From Flavobacterium fluviale (GTDB taxonomy: Bacteria; Bacteroidota; Bacteroidia; Flavobacteriales; Flavobacteriaceae), in contig NZ_CP030261.1 in assembly GCF_003312915.1 (NCBI RefSeq), forward strand, positions 744,001 to 808,000: a stretch of DNA of 64,000 nt, given 5' to 3'. Under the pieces are notes generated by a model that searched no databases, was not told the DNA's origin, and saw only the letters and a program-made list of their open reading frames with translations. Below are positions 19,106-27,375 of the stretch, piece after piece. Numbering within the stretch: position 1 is the first letter of the stretch; each line of letters starts with the position of its first letter. The position numbers and the translations under genes are program-made.

Positions 19106-20497
19106 TTATATGTTAGTTCTTAATTCTTCTAATCTTTTTACTTTATCATCTCTGTAAAACAAATTCATGGTTTCAAAAGGAATTATTTTATTATCCTTAT
19201 TGACAATATGTACGCATGATTTTTTTATTGCCCTTACATCAAAATTATAGGCATCAATAAACTGCATTATAATAATTCTAAACAGATTATCGTAACCTAA
19301 TTCAGGCGCATCAATATTAGGGAGACAGCATAATATCGATTTCAAGTTTTCTTGCGCTACTTCTACAGAATTTCCTGTGCTAAACAAATCTATCATTTTA
19401 CCTCTAAGCACTTCATCCTGCTCGTAAATAATCGTGTTTTTACTATTATCCAATAAATCATTTGGATTAATATATCGCGTTAACGGAAAAACTTCGTCTC
19501 CTAACTTCAACGCATAACCCATTACTAAAGCGTCAGGATTACAAGGAACAGGAAGTAAATCATCTGAATTGAAAACGGTAGTTTGCTCCAGAATTTTTCT
19601 TCTTACTTCTGTTAAAGTCATGCGATCGGTTTCTAAGTTAAAGTTCTCCAATCTACCCGCTATTTGAGTCGGCTGAAATGTAACACCTCGAACGCATTTT
19701 TGCTTTAGTGCAAACTCAACAATTTTACCTATTTCATGATCGTTTAATCCTTTTTGAAGCGTAACAACCAAAGTGGTTGACAAATTAACTTCATTTAGAT
19801 TTTCTAAAGCCTGTTTTCGTATTTCGCTTAAATCGGCTCCACGCAATTCCTGCAATACACTATCTTCAAAAGAATCAAACTGAAGATAGATTTCAAAATC
19901 TGGAGAATAGGTTTTTAGCCTCTGAACGAATTCTTTGTCTTTTGCAATTTTAATTCCGTTTGTGTTTAGCATTAAATGTTTTATCGGAATTGATTTTGCA
20001 TAATCCAAAATTTCAAAAAACTCAGGATGTATGGTTGGTTCTCCTCCGCTAATCTGAACTACATCAGGTTCTTTTTCGTTTTTAACAACCGTATCGAGCA
20101 TTGCTTTTATTTCTTCAAGAGTTCTGTGTCTACCATAATTAGGCGATGAACCAGCGTAACAAGTTGGACATGTCAGATTACATCGATCTGTAACCTCAAC
20201 AACTGTAAGGCAAGAATGCTGTTCATGATCTGGACATAAACCGCAATCGTACGGACAGCCATAGTGCGTTTTTGTATTAAAAGTATACGGCATCTCAGAT
20301 GGTTTATTGTAGTTTCGGATATTCTTGTAATACTCAATATCGTCAGCAATCAAAACCTTCGAACTTCCGTGTTCCGGACATCTTTTAAGCATGTAGACAT
20401 TCTCGTCTTCAAAAACAATTTTAGCATCAATTCTCTTTAAGCATTCTGGACAAAGGCTTAATGTAAAGTCATAATAAGTATATTTTCTAACTGGCAT
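19106..20497 (-). CDS. Multi-cluster radical SAM protein resembling tetraether lipid synthase (Tes/MJ0619 type)
   Basis: A 463-residue protein. The radical SAM core has CNLTCPTC (C106, C110, C113) and GGEP (151-154). Before it come a rubredoxin-like pair CPEC (C16, C19) with C40 in CPEH, then YGCPYDCGLCPDH with C81, C85, C88 and C96. After the barrel are C319, C390, C391 and C428, enough for another Fe-S cluster. This order (N-terminal zinc/rubredoxin-like site, extra cluster, SAM cluster, C-terminal cluster) is what I recall for archaeal MJ0619/Tes, which couples lipid tails or methylates a pterin. The start overlaps the Lgt-like gene by 11 bp, implying translational coupling. Its substrate here is unknown. 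Confidence 0.78.
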   Translation of the reverse strand: MPVRKYTYYDFTLSLCPECLKRIDAKIVFEDENVYMLKRCPEHGSSKVLIADDIEYYKNIRNYNKPSEMPYTFNTKTHYGCPYDCGLCPDHEQHSCLTVVEVTDRCNLTCPTCYAGSSPNYGRHRTLEEIKAMLDTVVKNEKEPDVVQISGGEPTIHPEFFEILDYAKSIPIKHLMLNTNGIKIAKDKEFVQRLKTYSPDFEIYLQFDSFEDSVLQELRGADLSEIRKQALENLNEVNLSTTLVVTLQKGLNDHEIGKIVEFALKQKCVRGVTFQPTQIAGRLENFNLETDRMTLTEVRRKILEQTTVFNSDDLLPVPCNPDALVMGYALKLGDEVFPLTRYINPNDLLDNSKNTIIYEQDEVLRGKMIDLFSTGNSVEVAQENLKSILCCLPNIDAPELGYDNLFRIIIMQFIDAYNFDVRAIKKSCVHIVNKDNKIIPFETMNLFYRDDKVKRLEELRTNI

Positions 20498-21230
20498 TTT
20501 TTACAAATAAATTTAAAATTGTTTTGTTATAATAGAGCAGACAAATCAAACATAAAATCTGAATCGAACTTATTCCAAAAATCAAGAAATAATTGGGTTT
20601 CAGAAATTCTACAAAAAAGCGAAATGCAAAATAGGCAATCATAAAATACTGAAATATAAGTCCGTTTTTTATATTTCTGTTTTTTAATTTTTTCAGAACA
20701 AAAAATAAAATGATCAAAAAAATTAATTCGTATAATGCAATTGGATGCCTTATAATATTGTCGCCAAGATTCATACCTGTAAAAAAGGTCGTTTCTTTTC
20801 CATATGTAAACTCATTGGTTCCAGATAAAAAACAACCAATTCTTCCTATAAAAATTCCCAAAATAATCGGAAAGGTAAATAAATCTCCTGATGATTCTTT
20901 TTCTCCTATAACCTTCTTAGCAATTTCAACGCCCAAAAGTCCGCCAAACAATCCTCCCATAATGGTCTTCGCATTGAAGAGTTCTAAAATTGATCTTGCA
21001 TCAAGATGAAAAACAGGATTTTCTAAAAAACCCATAATTCTAGAACCCAAAAAAGCTCCAATTGCAGCTCCTAATATGATTGATAATCTATTGGAAGAAA
21101 CAATACTATCGTTCGTTCTTTTTCTCAAAAAAACATAATATCGATATCCTAAAAAAAATGCCAGATATTCTAAAACTAAATGGATATTGATTTCATAACC
21201 AAAAATAACTGGCTCAAAAGGAAGTTTCAT
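20487..21230 (-). CDS. Diverged prolipoprotein diacylglyceryl transferase (Lgt) paralog
   Basis: A 247-residue, roughly seven-helix membrane protein with Lgt hallmarks: GGLFGGLLG (92-100), GRIGCFLSG (129-137), HPIALYE (162-168) and RFFVEFLKP (204-212). Canonical Lgt transfers diacylglycerol from phosphatidylglycerol to lipoprotein Cys. Two conserved residues are changed: the His of the FHGG motif is Phe (position 95), and the Asn of GRxGNF is Cys133. The Arg of GRIG (R130) and R204 remain. Ordinary lipoprotein lipidation is therefore unlikely to be its job; a related lipid transfer or lipid binding is more plausible. It is first in an operon with the radical SAM gene. Confidence 0.8.
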   Translation of the reverse strand: MKLPFEPVIFGYEINIHLVLEYLAFFLGYRYYVFLRKRTNDSIVSSNRLSIILGAAIGAFLGSRIMGFLENPVFHLDARSILELFNAKTIMGGLFGGLLGVEIAKKVIGEKESSGDLFTFPIILGIFIGRIGCFLSGTNEFTYGKETTFFTGMNLGDNIIRHPIALYELIFLIILFFVLKKLKNRNIKNGLIFQYFMIAYFAFRFFVEFLKPNYFLIFGISSIQILCLICLLYYNKTILNLFVKNAS

Positions 21231-21304
21231 TCTACATTCTAAAATTTAATACTATAATTCTGTAAAGATGCAAAAAATGTTTAAATTAATTCGACTTATA
21301 AAGT

Positions 21305-21337
21305 AAAAGCTGTTCTAGTTTAGAACAGCTTTTTTTA
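21305..21337. terminator. Orphan terminator-like hairpin between divergent genes
   Basis: Perfect 13-bp stem AAAAGCTGTTCTA/TAGAACAGCTTTT with a 3-base loop and a T run on the right. It lies between the divergent starts of the Lgt-like gene and the WYL regulator, where no annotated transcript should end. A 12-codon rightward frame (from the ATG at 21268, sequence MQKMFKLIRLIK) stops right at the stem, so this may be the tail of a lost gene or of a small transcript. Confidence 0.6.
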
Positions 21338-21360
21338 TTTCTCTTTACTTTTTACATTTG

Positions 21361-21368
21361 TATCTTTG
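21361..21368 (+). promoter_or_regulatory. Promoter -7 box(es) for the WYL regulator
   Basis: TATCTTTG (21361-21368) fits TAnnTTTG; immediately before it TACATTTG (21353-21360) fits as well, giving two overlapping candidates. They lie 56-71 bp before the ATG. The leader at 21386-21420 is a degenerate 8-bp tandem repeat (CTCAGCAA, CTCAGAAC, CTTAGAAT, CTTAAAAA). Confidence 0.5.
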
Positions 21369-21423
21369 AATTAGCAAAAAAAACTTAGAGTCTCAGCAAC
21401 TCAGAACCTTAGAATCTTAAAAA

Positions 21424-22383
21424 ATGCTCGACGAAACTCCCAAACGATTTGACCGAATTGTTGCGATTCTTATTCAATTACAATCTAAAAAGATTGTAAA
21501 AGCACAAGAATTGGCAGATCGTTTCGAGTGCAGTTTACGAACTATTTACAGGGATATTAGAACGCTCGAAGCTTCTGGCGTTCCTATTTACAGCGAAGCA
21601 GGAGTTGGTTATGCTTTAATGGAAGGCTACAGACTTCCGCCCGTAATGTTTACACGAGAGGAAATAAGCAGTTTTATTGCTGCCGAAAAGCTGATGCAAA
21701 AATTTACTGATCCTTCTTTGGGGACGCATCACGCATCGGCGATGTACAAACTGAAATCGGTTTTAAGAAGTGCAGACAAAGACTGGCTTTCTAACATTGA
21801 GTCAAGGGTAGTTATGCAGACTGCAGAGCCAATGTTTAATGACAATTCTCCGAATACACTGGCTGTTCTTTTTGAAGGAATTGCAGAGAAAAAGCAAATT
21901 CTTTTAACCTATAAAACTTTTGATAAAGACGAAACTACACAAAGAAATCTCGAACCAGTTGGGGTTTTTCACGATAATAACAATTGGTATTTTCTAGGTT
22001 ATTGCCATTTGCGAAAAGATTACCGCCAGTTTAGAACCGATCGCATTCAGGAAATCAAAAAAACCGAATTTGATTTTACTATAGAACACGATGCATTGGA
22101 AACTTATCTCAATAAAACCGAAACTTGTGCTACGACAACAGTAAGAATCTTAGTCGAAAAAAAAATCGCAAGATATTTGAACTATGAAAGAAAATATCAT
22201 GGCTTTGTCTCCGAAAAAGAAATAGGTGACAAAATCGAAATGCATTTTATGTGCCGTGATATTGAAAGTGGTTTTCCAAGGTGGTATCTTATGTTTGGAG
22301 ATTATGCAGAAATCTTGGAACCTGAAATATTAAAGACTAAAGTTTTAGAACTACTTGAAATCAATAAAAAAAGACTTATATAA
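21424..22383 (+). CDS. YafY-type HTH/WYL domain transcriptional regulator
   Basis: A 319-residue protein. Residues 1-65 hold a DeoR-type winged helix (RFDRIVAILIQLQSKK, RTIYRDIRTLEASGVPIYSE, GVGYALMEGYRLPP). A linker precedes a WYL domain at about 145-215 (ILLTYKTFDKDE, LEPVGVFHDNNNWYFLGYC, RQFRTDRI), then the WYL C-terminal extension. WYL domains bind nucleotides or nucleic acid and control stress or defence genes. It converges on a DinB-like gene across a shared terminator, a pairing I associate with YafY-type regulators in this group, and it is also divergent from the Lgt-like operon. Either may be its target. Confidence 0.9.
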   Translation: MLDETPKRFDRIVAILIQLQSKKIVKAQELADRFECSLRTIYRDIRTLEASGVPIYSEAGVGYALMEGYRLPPVMFTREEISSFIAAEKLMQKFTDPSLGTHHASAMYKLKSVLRSADKDWLSNIESRVVMQTAEPMFNDNSPNTLAVLFEGIAEKKQILLTYKTFDKDETTQRNLEPVGVFHDNNNWYFLGYCHLRKDYRQFRTDRIQEIKKTEFDFTIEHDALETYLNKTETCATTTVRILVEKKIARYLNYERKYHGFVSEKEIGDKIEMHFMCRDIESGFPRWYLMFGDYAEILEPEILKTKVLELLEINKKRLI

Positions 22384-22389
22384 AATTAT

Positions 22390-22427
22390 AAAAAAACTCT
22401 TGAAGAATATTTTCAAGAGTTTTTTTC
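22390..22427. terminator. Bidirectional terminator between WYL regulator and DinB-like gene
   Basis: Stem AAAAAACTCTTGAA paired with TTCAAGAGTTTTTT, with a 7-base loop, sits in the 55-bp convergent gap and gives T runs in both directions. Confidence 0.88.
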
Positions 22428-22438
22428 GTTTTTACTAT

Positions 22439-22918
22439 TTATCTTTCCCAGAAAAATGGCGGTTCGATATTTAAAGCTCTTAAATACACATATGCTTGTC
22501 CTCGGTGATGAACTTCATTATCAATGAAATACAAAATATTTTGAATAACTGGAAATTCATATTGTCCGAACAAATTAAAAGTTTCACTGAAATCTTCGAC
22601 TGATAATTGTTCCCAATATTTATTAATTTCTTCTGTCGCTTCATCCCATTTTTGAAGATACTGTGCTTTAAAAATCAATTTTTCTGCTCCTTCCGAAAAT
22701 GCTTCGGTTTGTTTCGTTACAATTCCCTTAAGTCCTGGAACTGCTATCGCTAGAAGTTCGTCCACTAATTTGGCAAAAGGACGCATGCCGCCAATTGAAA
22801 ATTCAAAGAAATCTTTCTCAGGAAAAAGTTCAATCAATCTGCGTGTAAGAGCGCGGTGCCCCTGCCAGTGTTTCAATAAATCTTCTGATGTAATAACTTG
22901 TGCTTCTAATGTTTTCAT
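22439..22918 (-). CDS. DinB-like four-helix bundle protein
   Basis: A 159-residue protein predicted all-helical, ending in the DinB superfamily block EVHHRGQAYVYLRAL (about 135-149). DinB/YfiT proteins form four-helix bundles with a three-His metal site and often act as thiol-dependent transferases. Here the last-helix His pair is H137/H138, but the residue four before H138 is N134, where family members I recall carry His, and the second-helix position is not an obvious His either (RPFAKLVDEL). Metal binding may be altered or lost. It converges on the WYL regulator; no other partner is near. Confidence 0.8.
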   Translation of the reverse strand: MKTLEAQVITSEDLLKHWQGHRALTRRLIELFPEKDFFEFSIGGMRPFAKLVDELLAIAVPGLKGIVTKQTEAFSEGAEKLIFKAQYLQKWDEATEEINKYWEQLSVEDFSETFNLFGQYEFPVIQNILYFIDNEVHHRGQAYVYLRALNIEPPFFWER

Positions 22919-23233
22919 GGTCTTAAAGTTTAAATATTTTTAATACTTCAAAAGTAAAATGGGCTGGTGACAACAGTTTGTCAGCAGGAAAAAATATTTT
23001 TTATAAATATTTAATTATTGGCTCTTTAAAACATAGTCAAACAACTCCGCTCTCTTTATATACAAACAATCTATAGCGTGCTGCTTTTTAATTTTTTTAG
23101 AATTTAACAAAATTTGAAATTATAATCCACTTTTGTGCATTCATTCACAAATAATCATAAAATACTGACAATCAAAAATTTAAAAAGAAATAATTTCGTA
23201 ACTTTAAATAAGCCAACTAATAGAATATGAATT
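22919..23233. promoter_or_regulatory. Divergent spacer with DinB-like gene promoter box
   Basis: On the minus strand, TACTTTTG at 22949-22956 fits the -7 consensus TAnnTTTG, 30 bp before the DinB-like start. The remaining 275 bp to the T9SS type B gene is AT-rich; I see no further gene, hairpin or clear box for the rightward gene. Confidence 0.45.
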
Positions 23234-26200
23234 ATGAGATCTGCTCTACTTCTATTTTTATTATTTTATTCGACCCTATCTTTATCTCAAGGAATCGTGG
23301 TCGACACTACAACTTTGGGCATACCTGAACTGATACGGTCAGAATTAATGCAAAATGGCTGTTCAAACGAAAGTAATTTCAAGTTTTCATCTCATCAAGG
23401 CATTGGTAAATTCACTAGCACAAATCCAAACTTCCCCATTTCAAGCGGAATCATTATAAGAAACGGAATCGCCAAATATACAGAAGGATCATACAGCGGT
23501 ACTAATGAAAGCAGCCAGCTGAACAACGCTACTGATAGTGATCTGCAGATTATCAGCGATAATAACGGACAAGTTGTACCCGTAACAGATGTCAGTTTTC
23601 TTCAATTTGATTTTACACCGCTGTCAAGTAATTTCAGCTTCGATTTTCTTTTTGCTTCCAATGAATATGGTGAATTTCAATGTGGATTTAGTGATGTTTT
23701 TGCTTTCATACTAACTGATTTAACGACAGGGATTTCAACAAATCTTGCCGTTTTGCCGGGAACAAATACTCCAGTTTCAGTCAAAAATATTAGAGATCAG
23801 CAGTATAATTCATCCTGTTTATCTGCAAATGCTAATTTATTTGATCGGTATAATGTCGCGAATCCGTCTCAGTCGTCCCTCAATATGAGAGGCGAGACGA
23901 AAGTTTTAACGGCTTATTCAACTGTGGTTCCCAATAGAACTTATCGTATAAAACTTGCTATTGGCGATTACAACGACAGTAATTATGATTCGGCAGTTTT
24001 CATAAAAGGCGGCAGTTTTATGACAACAATGGATTTGGGTCCCGACAGAACTATCTGTCAAGGTGAAAAAATTACACTCAAATCTGATCTTGTGGGCAAT
24101 TTTGCTTATACATGGACATTAAATGGAACAGTAATTCCTAATGAAACCACCAATTCTTTGACAGTCGATAAAGCAGGAATTTATGGAGTTACGGCAACAC
24201 TTTCTGGTTGTGTGGTTAAAGATGAAGTTGTAATTAATGAGTTAATTATTAAACCTGCGCAAAATTTAACGGCCTGTTATAGTGCGACTGGTTCTTATCA
24301 ATATGATTTAACGCAAAATAACTTAACGACATTAGGTATCGATCCGGCTAAACACGCTATTTATTATTTTGATTCCTTAGCTTCTGCCAATGCAAACGGG
24401 CCAATTATACCAGAAAATCAATTAAAATCTTTCACAAGTTCTGGCAATCAAACCATATATATAAAAGTGGTGCCTGTTTATGACAAAACGTTTTTTTGCA
24501 ACAATATAATTTCATTTAATCTTTTGACAACTGCTCCAATCAATGTGGTAAAACCATCCGACTTAAATGTCTGCGATAATATTTCCAAAAATATATCTGT
24601 TGATTTAACGACTCAGGAATCTCTTATTCTTAATGGATCAGATGCTTCCGAATATAGAATCAGGTATTATAACAGCGAAATAGACGCTAACAATGCCAGA
24701 AATAATATTGCCGAACCGAAAACATTTACTACGTCTACTCAATCTTCGACAACTATCTGGGTACGGATTGAAAATATTGCGAACTCGGTTTGTTACACAA
24801 CAGTCAGTTTCAGTATACTTATTAACCCGCTGCCGCCAGTAAATACTATTCCGAATGTCATTGCCTGTAACAGTTATACATTGCCGCCAATTTCAAACGG
24901 GCAGTATAATACGGCCCCTAATGGAACAGGAACTAGATTAAATGCAGGTGATGTTATTACGAAAGGAGGCCGTTACTATATCTATCAAGGTCCCACGACA
25001 AATAACTGTACCAATGAAACAAGCTTTAATGTGACCCTGATTTATGAAATTAGTTTTAAAAAAGAAGCGTGTGGTCAATACGCCGTTCCGCTCGTGCCTG
25101 CAGGTGGTTTTTTTACGCAGCCTGGAGGGCAGGGAGATGTAATCCCGGGAGGAACAGTATTTACAAACAGTCAGACTATTTATTATTATGCGGTAATCAA
25201 TGGAGCGGTGTGTCGTGACATAGCGGTACCTTTTACAGTTTATCCTTTACCCGCAATAGATAAACCTGAGAATGTAGTGACTTGCGATTCATACACCTTA
25301 CCAGTCTTGGCAAACGGAAATTACTTTACATTATCAGGAGGTTTAGGAAGAGCCCTAAAGGCGGGAGACAAAATAACTTCGAGTCAGACAGTATTTGTTT
25401 TTGCAAATGATGGAAGATGTACCGATGAGCATTCTTTTAAAATAGATATTGTCAATTCTCCAATTTTTGTTCCAATTTCACGATGCGGAAGTTTTACGCT
25501 GCCTCCCGTTTCCATTGGCGGTTATTTCGAAAATGCTGGTGGTCAGGGAAAAAATATTCCAGCTGGAACTGTTATTACCAGTTCGCAAACCGTATATTAT
25601 TATGCTGCAACTACAACTTCGCCCAACTGTACAGAAAATCTTAAATATGTTATTACTATAAAACCGCTTCCATTGGTAGATACTCCTGCCAACAGACTCG
25701 AATGCGCAAGATACGTTTTACCTCCATTGACAAATGGTAACTATTTTACAAAAACTAATGGTGGAGGAACACGACTAAAGGCAGGAGACATCATTACCTC
25801 AACACAAACTATATATGTTTTTTCGGTAGGGCCTGAATGTACAAATGAGCATAGTTTTACCGTCGAAATCAGACCTCTGCCTCTTGTTGACAGTTTTACC
25901 GATGTAGTTACCTGCACCGATTTTAAACTTCCGAAATTAAAAAATGGAAAATATTATACAGCCACGGGAGGACCAAATGGCGCGGGAACACAACTTACTG
26001 AGGGAACAGTTATTAACACCACACAGACTATTTATATTTATAACGAATGGCCCAATTTTACATCTTGCAGCAATGAAACGTTTTTTAAAGTTAATTACAA
26101 CGGAATTGATGTGGGCAATTTCAGCAATATAAATGTTTGTGACAGTTATACTTTGCCTCCGTTACAATTGGGTAATTATTATGCACAGCCAGGCGGAAAA

Positions 26201-27286
26201 GGCGCTGTAATTCCAGCTGGAACAATTTTAAAAACTTCGCAGATCATTTATGTTTATGCCGTAAGCGGTACACGTCTGACTTGTGTTAGTGAAAAGAATT
26301 TTTCAGTGACGATTTCTCCTACTCCTATCTTGGCGAATACTCTTGATGTGGCTATTTGTGAAAGTTATACTTTGCCTGTTTTGGCTGTCGGAAACTATTA
26401 CAGCAAACCCAACGCGACGGGAACTCAATATGCGGCAGGACAGAAAATAAGTACGAGTCAAAAAATGTATATCTACGCAGCTTCTGCCACAAATTCCAGC
26501 TGTTTTGCTCAGGATGATTTTTACATTACTATTTATCCATTAAAAAATTTCTCTTTACAAAATGGAGTCATTTGTGTTGATTATCAAACGGGAACATTAC
26601 AGCATTCGGCACAATTGAATTCAGGAATCACTTCTGCAGATTATACTGTCGAGTGGTATTTTAACGGAAATAAAGTAGGCACAGGACCAACTTATACCGC
26701 TGCTCAAGAAGGAACATATACAGTTGTGCCCGTTAAAAACATTCCAGATGTTGGTAACGACTGTGGTTATAATCCAGCCACTGTAGTTGTCGAAAAATCC
26801 AGTCCGGCAATTGCAACCGTAACTGTGTCAGATGAATTCGCAGATAATATTGATATCATTGTAAATCTCACAAACGGTTTCGGAACTTATGAATACCAGT
26901 TGGATGACGGCGATTTTCAAACCAGTAATATATTTCAGAATGTTGACTCGGGAGAACATGCTATTACAATTAGAGATATAAAAGCCAATTGTGACAATCT
27001 TATTCTATTTGCCAAAGTACTCAAATATCCTAAATTTTTCACACCAAACAACGATGGTTACAATGACACTTGGAACATTCCAGATCTCGCTTACCAGCCA
27101 GATGCGGTCATCACGATTTACGACCGTTATGGTAAGTTATTAAAAATGATTAAACCTTCTGGTGCCGGCTGGGATGGTAATTTCGACGGCAGTCCGCTTC
27201 CTTCTTCCGATTATTGGTTTCGGGTTACTTATACACAAAATGGTATCATTCAAGAATTCAAAGCCCATTTTAGCATGAAACGATAA
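23234..27286 (+). CDS. T9SS type B sorted repeat protein with choice-of-anchor L domain
   Basis: A 1350-residue secreted protein with a signal peptide to about residue 19 (ending LSLSQ). Residues 20-265 match a choice-of-anchor L type domain (FDFLFASNEYGEFQCGFSDVFAFIL, YRIKLAIGDYNDSNYDSAVFIKGG). Ig-like segments follow, then eight repeats of about 70 residues (roughly 545-1105), each with Cys, YTLPPL-like, GxY, GGxG, AGxxI, SQTxYxY and a second Cys. The last 90 residues (FFTPNNDGYNDTW, IYDRYGKLL, GWDGNFDGSPLPSSDYWF) are the gliding-motility-associated type B C-terminal domain that directs export by T9SS. A surface adhesin or filament-like role is likely. It appears monocistronic. Confidence 0.9.
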   Translation: MRSALLLFLLFYSTLSLSQGIVVDTTTLGIPELIRSELMQNGCSNESNFKFSSHQGIGKFTSTNPNFPISSGIIIRNGIAKYTEGSYSGTNESSQLNNATDSDLQIISDNNGQVVPVTDVSFLQFDFTPLSSNFSFDFLFASNEYGEFQCGFSDVFAFILTDLTTGISTNLAVLPGTNTPVSVKNIRDQQYNSSCLSANANLFDRYNVANPSQSSLNMRGETKVLTAYSTVVPNRTYRIKLAIGDYNDSNYDSAVFIKGGSFMTTMDLGPDRTICQGEKITLKSDLVGNFAYTWTLNGTVIPNETTNSLTVDKAGIYGVTATLSGCVVKDEVVINELIIKPAQNLTACYSATGSYQYDLTQNNLTTLGIDPAKHAIYYFDSLASANANGPIIPENQLKSFTSSGNQTIYIKVVPVYDKTFFCNNIISFNLLTTAPINVVKPSDLNVCDNISKNISVDLTTQESLILNGSDASEYRIRYYNSEIDANNARNNIAEPKTFTTSTQSSTTIWVRIENIANSVCYTTVSFSILINPLPPVNTIPNVIACNSYTLPPISNGQYNTAPNGTGTRLNAGDVITKGGRYYIYQGPTTNNCTNETSFNVTLIYEISFKKEACGQYAVPLVPAGGFFTQPGGQGDVIPGGTVFTNSQTIYYYAVINGAVCRDIAVPFTVYPLPAIDKPENVVTCDSYTLPVLANGNYFTLSGGLGRALKAGDKITSSQTVFVFANDGRCTDEHSFKIDIVNSPIFVPISRCGSFTLPPVSIGGYFENAGGQGKNIPAGTVITSSQTVYYYAATTTSPNCTENLKYVITIKPLPLVDTPANRLECARYVLPPLTNGNYFTKTNGGGTRLKAGDIITSTQTIYVFSVGPECTNEHSFTVEIRPLPLVDSFTDVVTCTDFKLPKLKNGKYYTATGGPNGAGTQLTEGTVINTTQTIYIYNEWPNFTSCSNETFFKVNYNGIDVGNFSNINVCDSYTLPPLQLGNYYAQPGGKGAVIPAGTILKTSQIIYVYAVSGTRLTCVSEKNFSVTISPTPILANTLDVAICESYTLPVLAVGNYYSKPNATGTQYAAGQKISTSQKMYIYAASATNSSCFAQDDFYITIYPLKNFSLQNGVICVDYQTGTLQHSAQLNSGITSADYTVEWYFNGNKVGTGPTYTAAQEGTYTVVPVKNIPDVGNDCGYNPATVVVEKSSPAIATVTVSDEFADNIDIIVNLTNGFGTYEYQLDDGDFQTSNIFQNVDSGEHAITIRDIKANCDNLILFAKVLKYPKFFTPNNDGYNDTWNIPDLAYQPDAVITIYDRYGKLLKMIKPSGAGWDGNFDGSPLPSSDYWFRVTYTQNGIIQEFKAHFSMKR

Positions 27287-27338
27287 TGACTAGAAAGAGA
27301 AAAAAACTTCGTTTATAGTTATTAAGCCTTCAACTTTG

Positions 27339-27346
27339 TACCTTTG
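27339..27346 (+). promoter_or_regulatory. Promoter -7 box for thiL
   Basis: TACCTTTG fits TAnnTTTG, 30 bp before the thiL ATG. The segment around it repeats itself: CTTTGTACCTT occurs at 27334-27344 and again at 27359-27369. No distinct -33 TTTG is seen at the usual distance. Confidence 0.5.
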
Positions 27347-27375
27347 CATCTTAAAAACCTTTGTACCTTAAAAAA

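Noticed and set aside
18863..19123. 86-codon rightward open frame over the 65-residue membrane gene
   Set aside because: It begins at the terminator stem of the preceding gene, is antisense to a gene tightly coupled to the radical SAM operon, and its sequence is low-complexity Pro/Ile/Lys typical of an antisense frame.
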